Below are positions 22,902 through 33,603 of a stretch of 64,000 bases of DNA, in pieces. Under the pieces are notes generated by a model. That model was not told the DNA's origin. It made no database searches and worked only from the letters and a program-made list of their open reading frames with translations. A program made the position numbers and the translations under genes. The DNA comes from Agaricus subrufescens (taxonomy: Eukaryota; Basidiomycota; Agaricomycetes; Agaricales; Agaricaceae), in the NCBI GenBank assembly GCA_029945375.1, contig CM057062.1:2805564-2869563 (forward strand), in the 5' to 3' direction. Position 1 is the stretch's first letter. Every line of letters begins with the position of its first letter.

Positions 22902-25900
22902 CTAGTTACACAGTAATTCATGCGTATGATGGTCTATGTACTGGTTTACATAAAACACCTTAAAGGCATCAAGGCTCTGCTCATGACGAAAGCCATCTGG
23001 CATAGCTTGAGAGCCAAATACAGGCATGAGGTGAGCAGCTCGTAGCAAACAATCAAGATGTATGACCGACATAAAAGGTCGCTTATGTACTCCTCATAAA
23101 TCCAGCTCAATGATCCAAAGCCCTGTGTTAGCATCTCGAGTCCTTTGAGCTTTATTGAACCATTCTATGAGAGCACAGGGATAGAACATGCCAGCATGTT
23201 TGAAAGAAAACAATAATTGGAGACGTACTACACTCAGGCCATCAAATCCAGCCTGGTTTTGATCTTCCACCATGAAAGCACAGTCCCAGCAATGACCAGT
23301 ATGACGCCAGTGGGGTGTACACTGAATACGTTCTCTGTACATGCCAAATAAGCCTGATGGATCTGAAGGGGCAAAAAATGTCGCGACAGCGGAATGATAT
23401 ACTGAGATTGCACAGTCAATCTCAGGGAGGCGATGAGAAGGCACTGATTGTGCAGGAAATCGTGCAGAAGGAAAGAGTTGGTCATAGAGAAAGTGTCGAG
23501 CCAGGGTTGAAAGGTTAGGTACATTGATGTGAGCACCCAACATTTCTAAATTATGAGGGTAGCCCTTTGCTAAATACTGATTGCATTAGAACATAATAAT
23601 TTGTGTTTAAAACAAAACAAAAAAAACATGCCTGGACGGCGGGCCAAGACCATGCTCCCATTCACTAAATCATCTACTGGTCTAGCATCCTCTTCAGCCT
23701 CTTTATCCTCCTTCGAAACCATACTGTGAAAAGGTGGTATCATGTTCTGTGTCACTAAATGCACACGTAGGGCATGGAGCTTATCCAATCTTTGGTTTGT
23801 TTGTAGCATTTGACCAAGGGCATTGTAACAATTTGAACGTTGCCAGGGTTTCTTGACTGCTGTAATGTGACGTGACTCTGTTATTGACAAGCAAAGACTC
23901 CCAGGCACTCCAAAATCTTCTATTAAAGTTCGATAGTGCACTAAAGAATGTTGTCGAGGAAGGGAGAAACCTTTTGGGTGCACACCAGTCTTCCGAAATA
24001 CTTCACGAAGTTGGTGAAAAGATTTGAGGGTTTTATCAAGATGATCTAAGGTGGTCGGGGTAAAATGAGGCCGACGAGCTATGTAACAGAATTCAAGAAA
24101 AGAGGCGAGGGTGCGAGTGATTTCGGAGGGGACATAGCCTACAAGGGCCGGAAGGTACACCTTCAATAGCACTTTAGCAACATAAATGGTTTGATTTACG
24201 ATGCATAGCATACTTTCATGAGGGCCTTAGAGTTGTTCCCAGTCCACTGTTTGAATCTCCGGCCATCTGGAAACCTTCGGAGCCCAGGAAATGCTGGGGC
24301 AGCTGCTATCCTATGATCTAGTCAGCTGTCAGATAGAACAATAGAGACTTTTTTAGCTAACCGTTTATCTATATTGTCCATTATCACTGAGGCCCTCACT
24401 TTCCCTTCTTTCAATTCTAAATATTCTCCAATCCAAGTGACAAGGTGATCCTTAAACGTTCCTTTGATAACTTGGTGTAATAGGTCGGGTGTGAGCATGG
24501 CATGAATGTCAGCTCGCGGAAAATCGGAGGTAAAAGGCTAAGCATGAAATTAAGCCTACGATCAAAGATGTCATAGAGTGGCAGAACGTACCACTATCTG
24601 GCAGTCCAGCCCGTATTCATCCCATAGTAGAGTGGGATCATCCTTAAAAAGATGAGATAACAAGTCGTTATGCTGTCGCTCCCGAGGGAGGGCATGAGGA
24701 GTATCATCTAGTTGATCCGGTAAAGCTGTACATCTGAAGATATGAGCCACGGAAATAATCACTCATGGGGACGACACATACTTGGCACACCATCCTTGAA
24801 CAATCCCAGCCAGGACAACTTGCTTGGGATAATTGCCAATAAAAGCAGCCAAGTCATAGATCACCCGTCGCCGCTGACCATCAGGACATAGGCAGATAAC
24901 AGGTGTCGACATGGCTGGTTTCATTGATAGGAAGACTGCAGACAACGCTTGATGAAACAACTGTTTCTTGAATGTTCGATATTCCATGTCATTGTCGTGT
25001 TTTCGGTCATCTGGAACCAAGATGATGTTCAACAGGGGTGGGGTTAAAATGGACACACACATACTCTTGGGAATGGGGAAAAAAATAAAAGGAACCACAC
25101 CATTGCGATGAGCTCGGCAAACATTGTTGTGGATATTTCCTATTGAGATATATCCAGGATGGTACTCTATGTGGCCTGTGGCTACAGAAACTGTTGTTTT
25201 GTCTGTACCACAGATTATCGGACAGTAGAGAGCTCCTGCAGTTGAGGGATCACTCGCATAGATCTTAGACTTAATCAACATCAGTCGGCTTCCCCCTGCT
25301 TTGATACATATCATGACTTACAGACTGGTGCCACACATAGTTCCCAGACATCACATTACTCCATACACGTTCTCCTCTAGGATCCAATTCTACATATGGC
25401 GCGTAGTCAAACTCTCCGTCGAAGTCTTGATTCTGAAGCATTAACTTGAGAATCGTATCTGGGTCTCGGTACCAAATTGCATATTCTTTCTTCTTCCAAC
25501 TCGGTGTGGTGTGTTCGTCGTAAGGAACACTGGCCTTAATACAATTCCAGGGGGCATTGCCATGTTGGATAGAGTCAATGGTATCATACATGTGCTGTGC
25601 GGAAGTGAACAGTCCTACATCATCATGCTGTTGCAAGAGTTCATCATGTATGGCGCACAACTCATTGATATTCTCTGCAGACATCTCAACACATCAAAAC
25701 AGAAGGTCGGCCAAGCGGAACTCTGCACCATTCTTGAATGGTGCCCAGTGGTTTGCCTCGCCCTGATTCAAAGTATTTGACGGCACGTCGGCGGTATATA
25801 CTGTACCTAAGGTGGGTATAGATGCGGGCCACTTGGTCGAGGGTACCGAATAGATGCAAAGTGTGAAACGTACCATCCAGATGTGGGTGTGCTCTGATGT

Positions 25901-26195
25901 TTCTTGCATTGAGTGGTGCCGGGGGTGGGTCTGGGCCACAAGGAGTGGTGGGAGGCGATGGTGGAGAGTCAACTGAGTGTAGAGGGGGTGGGGAGGAACG
26001 ACTGTCAACGTCGCCGAAAGACGCCTCATGACTGTCGTGTCCAATGGTACCCAATCCTGCCGAGCCTACAACACGATTTGCACATGTGTGTATGTCGCAT
26101 ACATGTTTTGTTAGCCCTTTGCCACTGCAACAAATCTTTGGGCAGCCGGGAAATTGGCAATGCAAACGTAGTGTTGCAGGGCGATGAGGTGGCAT
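22902..26195 (-). pseudogene. Plavaka transposase (near-complete, mutated)
   Basis: The start at 26,195 gives MPPHRPATLRLHCQFPGCPKI with a C2H2 finger (CQFPGCPKICC...HVCDIH). Downstream are the family blocks YRDPDTILKLMLQ, FDYAPYVELDPRGERVWSN, then after an intron (25,318 to about 25,271) DPSTAGALYCPIICGTDKTTVSVATG, RAHRNGVVPF, CPDGQRRRVIYDLAAFIGNYP, DIHAMLTPDLLHQVIKGTFKDH and SVIHLDCLLRAAHL near the end. These match the basidiomycete Plavaka family, a CACTA-related group. A frameshift near 25,790, a TGA just before MSAENINELC (about 25,690) and a TGA at 23,094-23,096 interrupt it, so it is probably inactive. Exons number about eight and not every junction was fixed. Confidence 0.85.
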
Positions 26196-26331
26196 CAGGG
26201 TGAAAAGATCCTGAGTAATAGAGAGTGGTGAAATGTAGAGTGTAGAGTGAGGAATGGTGAGTGGATAAAACCGGAAGGTAAGGATGTAGAAACATACCTG
26301 TAGCGTAACACTTGTTTCACCTTACTCTCCT

Positions 26332-28909
26332 ATGACCAGTCGACTGAAGACTCGAGACAAGAACAAGACAACGCATCCCGGGGCGACGCATACTCGGTAT
26401 GACCATAAGCGTCGCACGGCGTCTCAGATTGCCTCCGATAAACAGGCAGAGGCTGAGGCTAGATTAGGTGCGTTACATGCTACCGCCAAGAAGAGAAGAA
26501 AGCACGTCGAGGAGACAGCAGCATATGAGGCTGACCTGCAAATGCGTGTCGACCACCGCAAAACACACACCAATCGACCAGACCTGGACGCTCCTCCAGG
26601 CCCCATCCTCAACCCGAAACTCAAAGTCCCAGGCATCGTATGCCCTAGAGTGAGTGGCATAGAAGGTTATACTGTGTACATGCTCACACTGAAGCAAGCA
26701 GCCAACTCACAAGGTGGTGTCTGATCCTTTGTTGGGCAAAAGCTTTGATTTTTCTGAAGAATGGAACAGTGAAGCCAGCCAGGGGGAAATTGAGGAAGAC
26801 AGCATTGCTGTCCAATGGGAGTCTCAGGCAAGCTCTGAGTTTGAGTTTCCCCCAATGTCCGTCACAGGTGGGGATTCCGACTCTGCTCCACCTACTCTAG
26901 ACATGGGCGAACACGATGTGGACAAAGACGATGGTAATGGGAGCAATGCTGAGGACAATTGTCCTTGCTCCGTGCATACTCATTCCAGCGATTTGGCGGT
27001 TTTCGATGAAGGTGACGATGCGGAAGGGTTTGGTACGGATGGGTTTGAGGAAGTCAGAGGCAGGGCTGCTGCAAAAAAGGTCAGTAGTGTGCTTTGCATG
27101 CACAGGTGTGAGACTTACAGCCAGTAGAAGTCTCGAGGTGGGCTTCGAGAGTCTGTGCAGCAGAAGATAAATCAGATAAAGATGAAAGCCACTCCACGCA
27201 CAAACCAAAGCCAGGAGGACGTACCTATGGTACATGGAAATCATGCCCGGAAGTCAGACACCCGGGATAAGAAGCGCAAAGCGAGGGAGGCAAACTCGAG
27301 CTCGGATGTAGGAGATAATCGGCTGCTTGAAGTCGAAAACAAAACTCTTGAGTTCGCTATTCCCTATGAGGTAGTCGTGGGGTGCTCATGCTGATAATTT
27401 TTGTTAGGCGTACCTCTAAACGATCCAAGATAGGTAGCGTGTTGGGAGGCTTGAAAGCGGGGTGGAAATCGTTCAAGTCGAGCCACCCGGTGTCAAAGCC
27501 AGCAGGTGCGTCATGTGATACAACCCTCGCGACTTGGTATTCAGTGATGCGTCACGTGTCTGTCAGGTGACCACTCAAACTTGTTGATTACAAGTCAAGA
27601 TCAACAGGGGCCCCCAATGGGTGAGACTTTGGCACCGACTCACCACCAGGACACCACCACTCTCCACCTCACGCCAGATCTCACCAGACACAATGGAAAT
27701 GGAACGCACCACATGAGCTCAATAACGTGTACAACCAGCCAGGTGAGCATTGCTATGATGTACTGGGAGGTTTCTAACTTGTTTGATGAGATGGGTATCA
27801 CCATCAGCCCTCATGAACCAGAGCCTGCCCTGACGTCGAAATCAGTGGTGACAAAATATCTGATGGCTAAGTGATTACTTTCCCCTATGCCCCCAAGCAT
27901 CCCCTCACCTTCGATCTCAGCAACAAAGCTGTGTCTGGCTGTGCATCAAAATCACGCCCAGGTTCACGAGCTGTCTCTTACACAAAGCATGATTTGCCCT
28001 TCCTGCGCTCGCATGCAGCAAAACTGGTCAAACAATGGTCGCAGACCTATATGGCTTGCCTCTATGATTGGGTAGCGACCCTCAGTAACCCCTGGTTAGC
28101 CAACAGCGATCCGGACTTCTTGAGTACAGTAAAGCAAACATGGGTTCAGGTCTTTCCTGACCTTGCACAGGATGTCGATAACCCTGCTATAGAGTATCTG
28201 GTGAGATGCTAATACCTTCCTACTCATTACACCGCTGATGTTATGAGGGTACAGGCGGCCAGTGGCATTCGATCATGGCGTAGCAAAATTGGGTCCAATG
28301 CTTTGCATGCCATAGACTCAATGATGAAAGGCAAGACTGTACAAGAAGTCGAAGAGGAGATGGGAGGTCTCCTACCCGCGCCTTGCTTCCTCTGCAAGAG
28401 CCCTGATGAGCAGGTACGATGCTAACTAAGTTCTACATTAAAATGTACTAAATATCAGAGTATGCAAAGGGTAGTGACCGATTGCCTTGGCTCTCCGACC
28501 TTTTTCTGAAGGTCTTCTCGTATCATGTACAGCACATGCTCAAAGTAGAAGGAGAACCTGCGGGATATCCCGTGGGTGCAGTGGCTTTAATGGCTGCGGC
28601 GGTGAGTATTGATTTGCTCCCCCAATCGTCATCCTCTGATTGTTTGCCTAATAGATTGAGCATGCGTTGAACGCCTGGAAGGAGGGTACACGCCAAGCCT
28701 CATTGGGAGAGTTCAACCAACAAGACTGGGGTTTAATTACTTGACGGTACAGTCAATCTACAGTGCAACTTTCAGAGACGAAATGGGATATAATCATGAG
28801 GGCCACAATTAGCATGATACCAGTGACCAAGGTAGCTCATCTCACCACAGCCCAAGATGAACTCGATGCCAAGCTTTTCCCCGCTGATGAAAGAGCTTGT
28901 TTAGTCTAG
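26332..28909 (+). CDS. Plavaka-associated second gene, DUF6532-like protein
   Basis: This gene is transcribed divergently from the transposase, about 135 bp away. The start MTSRLKTRDKNKTTHPGAT opens a basic region with a coiled-coil-like stretch (SDKQAEAEARLGALHATAKK), followed by an acidic Ser/Asp-rich exon (26,714-27,080), a Lys-rich exon (27,170-27,370) and Pro/Thr linkers. The C-terminal exons (27,930-28,700) read LVKQWSQTYMACLYDWV, then CFLCKSPDEQ, then VFSYHVQHMLKVEG and YPVGAVALMAAAIEHAL. The last resembles the C-terminal part of proteins annotated DUF6532 in mushrooms; this is from memory. The apparent stop near 27,872 is avoided by an intron (gtgatt...ctcag). A TGA near 28,743 may truncate the end. 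Function unknown; it may be a helper for transposition. Confidence 0.55.
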
Positions 28910-30089
28910 CCTTACATGCCTCTTTGTTCTATTATGGTTTTACATCGAATTATAAATGAATTTTGCGATTTTAAGCCCAATGATAGTCCTTGTGAACATT
29001 GTACCTGCGTGTGACTCTCTGTTGTACGTGGATGTAACTCTTTGTGAGGGTCTCTATGAACTATTGTGCCAGTATGATATCCTGTGTGCGCTACCATTCA
29101 TACTTGTGAAAATGGATCGATATATTTGTACAATTACAAATTTCTGTAGCGTTGTGAAACGTGTGATGCGCGTGACACAACATGCATCACATGTTTGATA
29201 TTTTGCTGATGTAGGCTCAGTCTTGAGACTTCTGTTTTAAGTCCTTGAACGTGATTATATTTCCCACAACAGTACAGTTTTCCTGTTAGGAATTGCGGAT
29301 ACAATCTTGACTGATTCCTAGTTTGACCTGTCTTCACACATGCCCTCGACCAATTTTATTACTAATGGGGTGATTGATTACTTGTTCTCAAGTCTAATAC
29401 ATACACCTAGCCACATTAAATGTATATTTTCACACGTAAAACAGCTAGGGATGTAACACTGGCACAAACATCACTGTGAGACCGGTTGTGCTGTCATTTA
29501 CTGGTGAATAATTGGTAAACAATCAATGACGCCATAAATTGAAGTACTTCAGCGGCTCCATTTTTTGGGGTTGTTGTACTACAACTCTACAGCCTGTAAT
29601 TTACTGTAGTAGTTATGAAGACAGTCTTTGACCTAGCATTTGGACAGTGTTTTACGTGTCGTTTCAGAGTGTGATTGATTGAAGTTTTTATGAATGCTAA
29701 AGAAGCTGTTCATGCATAGTAAAAAATCAAGATATGTATATGATACATCTAACAAATTACACCCTCAAGGAATAGTTACATTGTACACTAAGTTCTCCTG
29801 TTTTTCGCCATTATAAGAGATTTTTCTAATACCACCCTTGAATGAAGCTAATTTGTTGGGATCCTCTGGGACATGAACTCCTCCGATGTGCTTTGAGGTG
29901 TCATCATACAAATGGAGTGTTGCATGAGGGGCATCTGAGGTAGAGCCAGGAGAGCCTGAACAATGGAAATGTGACCTAGAAAGGTTTCAAACCTCAATAG
30001 AAGAATAGAGCAGATTAAACTCACCTTATTTGAGCCCAGATAGAGCCCTTGATCTGATTTTGGGCCACATACTCTGTCACTTGCAGCCA

Positions 30090-30985
30090 CACTTGCAGGA
30101 GAGGGAGTGGGGGTAAGGAGGGGGTGGTCGTGTTGGGTAGAGGCAACAGTGGTGGAGATGGCGGAGCATTGGGCTGCAAGGAGAGGGTAGTGGAGGTGAG
30201 GGGGGGGGGGGTGTCACGTTGAGTAGAGGTGACAGTGGTAGAGATGTCGGGGTGTCAGGCCACAAGGAGAGGGGAGCAGAGGTGAGGAGGGGGTGGTCGC
30301 GTTGGGGAAAGGCAAGGACAGTGGCAGTGGAAATGGCAGGGCATTGGGTAGCAAAGAAAGAGGGTAGGGGTGGTGAGGGGAGCCGTCGCATTGGGTAAAG
30401 ACAAGGATGGCGGTAGTGGTGGCGGGCAGTGGTAGTGGGTGGGTGGTGGATGGGGGCAGCAAGGTCGGTGGGGTTGTGGTAGTGGTCGCAGCAGTCACGA
30501 TGAGAAGGTGTGAGTGAAGAGGGGGTGGCCAAGTTGGGTAAAGGGGAGGATGGCAGTGGTGGCGGCAGGTGAGTGGTGATGTCAGAAATGTCGGGGAGGT
30601 TGCAATGAGAAAGTGTGGGTGAGGCAAGGGCAGCCGAATTGGGTAAGGGTGGGATGGCGGTCATGGTGGTGGATGGGTGGCAGATGAGGGCAATGGGGGT
30701 CAGGGAGGTTGCAGTAGGCATGATGGATGGGAAACAAAGGTGCAGAAGAGGGGATGGAGTTGCATGAGGGTGTGGATGGTGGTGGTGGTGGTGGATGGGG
30801 GCGAGGACAGCAGGGGTCACAAGGTCGCGGTAGGTGCGATGAGACGCAGATGCGGTCATGGATACGGAAGGCAGTGGCAGGGTTGGATAAGGGTGAAGGT
30901 GGTGGGATCGTGATGGGAAGGGGAATGTGGTGGGTAGTGTTGATGTTGGTGTTGGATGAATATGAGGGCGGTGGCAGTGTTGCAT
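30090..30985. repeat. G-rich degenerate minisatellite in CACTA-B subterminal region
   Basis: About 0.9 kb of the plus strand is made of degenerate units of roughly 100 bp centred on a block like gcgttgggtaaaggcaaggatgg, separated by runs of ggtgg and gagggggtgg. Guanine is strongly favoured on this strand. The long minus-strand frame (30,077-30,985), rich in His, Pro, Thr and Leu, is a by-product of the base bias. There is no counterpart in CACTA-A. Confidence 0.75.
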
Positions 30986-31996
30986 GAATAAGGAAGAAAT
31001 GAGTGGGTCAAGAAGTTGTATTGGATGAGGGTGAAGAGAGGGAGGTCAGAGGTGGAACAACAAAAGGCAGATATGCATGAACCTTGTGTTTTTGGGCTGC
31101 ATAAACGGCAGTGTAATTGTTGGGGAACTGAGGAGTGCACTTACCTTGTACTATGGTAGGAAAGGCCATTGGTGTTGAGGTGATATCTGATGAAACAGAG
31201 CAAACTCATTAGTTTGTATAACACAAAATAATGGCTGTGCATTGGTGTAAAGTCACAGCCAAGTTTCAGTAGTACAAAAGAGTGTAATCCAAGTTCACCA
31301 TCTCGAGACCACTCTGAAAACTCTGTGGTGCCCAGGTTGTCCCAGAGGGATCACCCTGGAACTACCCTGCTTCTATAACTCTCCCTCATACCCCTCGTCA
31401 CCCCTCATTGCACATCTGCTATTTGTTCAACTTCAGTTTCATCAAAAAGTCCTTCTGCCAATTAGCCCCCTGTTCTCTGTAACCTTCAGGGAAACTTTAG
31501 AGGGATTGGTTGCATCCTGTGCCATTTCAGCAATCTTTCAGGGATACCAATCTGCAGCTTGAGGGCACAGGATACATTGTTGTAGCGAGTTGCCCGCAAA
31601 GATATATGAATCATTTTTGATATGAAGGGATCGGCAATGGTTTAAAATGAGAGCAAAATGGGGGGAGAATCTCTTCCTCATCTTCTTCTATGATTTCAAG
31701 CTGCATCTAAGTAATTATCCTCATACATCCATCACTCTACTTCTGTTATTGTATTGCTTCGATCCATGATGCCCCACTGATTCCCACTGCGAACTCTCCC
31801 AACAACACACTTAACAGTAGTCAAGTCAATGGCTTCAATAAGGGAGGGTTCATTGCAGTAAGTGATACCATTTTCTTCTGTTTTGTTCATGCTCTGGATG
31901 ATAGCAAAGATAATTGTTGATGGTGAGTCTAACTTTAGTTGGGGGATGGCTGGTAATTTGAGCACAACCAGGCACTTCAACTGGCTGTATGATATA

Positions 31997-33603
31997 CAGT
32001 AACCAACATTTATAATGCGCCACGTGATTTTTTGTCTTCAACAATCAATTGCGACCCCATTTCAGTACCTCTCATGCTCATTCATAGCTTGATATAAAGG
32101 TCTTCAGGAGTAGAATTAATTGAAAGTAAACATAAGTGCTCTAGTGCAGTACTTGAAGAGAGGTGTAACAAAGTCTGAAATAAGGGTGGTGCATTATTTA
32201 TGTTTGTAGCAATACCAGAGCAAAGATACCATCGTCGTGCATGATCCAAAAGTCCTATGGCAAAATGACTTTACCAGCAAGTATACCCACCCTTGGCCTT
32301 CAATAGGGATGCTACACAATCCGGCATACTCGCAAACAGCCTGTCAATATACTCCTGCTCAATACCAGCCCATTCCTCCAAGAGAGCCTCAAATAACTCT
32401 CTTTTATTGCGGTGAAGTGTGGACCTAGTACGCACCCGACGATCAACATAGTCCCAGACATGCTCAATGATGTTCATATCAGGGCTGTTTGCGGGCCAAT
32501 CAAGAACAGCAACCTTTTTTGACATAAACCAATCCTTGGCAACATGAGAAGTATGCTTCGGATCGTTGTCCTGTTGAAAAATAATGTCCTTCTTCTTGAT
32601 ATTCAGGTCCTTGAGACTCCCAAGCAAGTCATCATCAAGAATTTTGGCATAGAGTGGCCCATCCATGTTGCCTTCGATGCGTACAAGCCTTCCCAGCCCT
32701 GATGATGTCATACACCCCCATATCATAATACTCCCACCACCATGCTTCACTTTCTTTGTCACATATCAAGGGTCCAATTCTTGCCCTGGCTTCCTCCAAC
32801 ACCACTGACAACCATCTGACCCCACCAAATTAATTTTTGACTCATCTGAGAACACCACAGATTTCCAATCATCTACTGTCCAGTGCTCATGGACTTTAGC
32901 CCACTCCAATCGTCGTTTAATGTGTTTCTCGGTCAAAAGAGGCTTGTGATGACGTATATAGGCCTTTAACCCTGCTTGCCGAAGTCTTCTTCTCACTGTC
33001 TGGGGTGTAATTCCAGGGAGATACTTGATTTGAAGCTCAGTAGCATTTGTAACACGACCCATAGCAAGAAGTCGAGCCCCATAACGGACATCTTCAATAC
33101 TGAGTTTCTGGGGGCGGCCTGCTTTATGAATACTACGTTTGAAATCTTGAGTTTCACCATAGCTTTTGAAGATACGGCCCACAGTAGATTGATGTACACC
33201 CATGCGAGTAGCAATATCTCGATTAGAGAGACCCTGCTGCTTGAGGACAACGATCCTGGCTTTCTTGGTGGGTGAGGTATAAACCATAGTTACGAGGGTG
33301 TAGAGGATGATGATAGCGACTATTGGGGTGAATTTCGATTGACCTCCTTGCTCCCTTGATTTTATACACATTTTCTGTCTGTACACTCATTTTATGAAAA
33401 TAAAAAATGCACCACCACCAAAACACCATTGTCCATTTTTCTATCCCATTGAACACAATGAGCCCCCAAGTACTTTGTCATTTTGAAGTAGGTCATGAAT
33501 GGATTGTATAGACAATGAACCATGATAACCATTGTCCATTGTCGTGAGTTATGGTGATTGTTCTCGGGAAAATCACGTGGCGCATTATAAATGTTGGTTA
33601 CTG
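31997..33603 (-). mobile_element. Tc1/mariner element, 1,607 bp, inserted in tnp2-B
   Basis: The terminal inverted repeats start CAGTAACCAACATTTATAAT at the left and are perfectly mirrored at the right for about 35 bp. TA flanks both sides (31,995-31,996 and 33,604-33,605). The transposase gene is on the minus strand. The same tnp2 segment is continuous in CACTA-A (around 17,870-17,900), so the insertion postdates the duplication of the CACTA family. The identical repeats suggest it is one of the youngest insertions here. Confidence 0.95.
32271..33386 (-). pseudogene. Tc1-like DDE transposase with one nonsense codon
   Basis: The N-terminal frame (33,386-32,766; a likely start is the internal Met at 33,287, MVYTSPTKKARIVVLKQQG) holds a helix-turn-helix (LSNRDIATRMGVHQSTVGRI) and a second paired-like region with a GRPQKLS linker. 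The catalytic triad is visible: D in VVFSDESK, D in FQQDNDPKHTS and E in PDMNIIEHVWD, 34 residues later as expected for DD34E Tc1 proteins. A TGA near 32,766 (between GQELDP and YVTKKVKHGGG) interrupts an otherwise open frame. Related proteins usually have Arg there, so CGA to TGA is likely but there is no sister copy in the window to prove it. The full length would be about 340 residues. Confidence 0.9.

Larger units (their letters stand above)
22628..29211 (-). mobile_element. Plavaka DNA transposon, 6.58 kb
   Basis: The ends are inverted: CATCAGCAAAAGATCAAA at the left and TTTGATATTTTGCTGATG at the right, 17 of 18 positions matching. A TA dinucleotide is duplicated at 22,626-22,627 and 29,212-29,213. 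Subterminal DNA is rich in GTGAT/GTCAC motifs at both ends. Inside are a minus-strand Plavaka transposase gene and a plus-strand second gene, transcribed divergently from about 26.2-26.33 kb. Comparison with the empty site in LTR copy 1 defines the insertion to the base. Confidence 0.92.
21492..29458. repeat. LTR-like dispersed repeat, copy 2, split by Plavaka
   Basis: Bases 21,492-22,627 and 29,214-29,458 together reproduce copy 1 (2,777-4,129) from TGAAGAGACTAG to ATGTAACA. The gap of 6.6 kb is exactly the Plavaka element plus its TA duplication. In copy 1 the target position reads ccctagactcag; here it reads cccta, then the element, then taggctcag. No target duplication of the repeat itself was found. 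The repeat sits in a NACHT-gene fragment on its left side. Confidence 0.8.

Noticed and set aside
26424..26697. Minus-strand frames opposite the Plavaka second gene
   Set aside because: They are antisense to an exon with a better start and family context, and match nothing.
30077..30985. Minus-strand frame of 302 codons rich in His, Pro, Thr and Leu
   Set aside because: It lies wholly on the G-rich minisatellite; overlapping long frames exist on both strands and composition follows the repeat, so it is not a gene.
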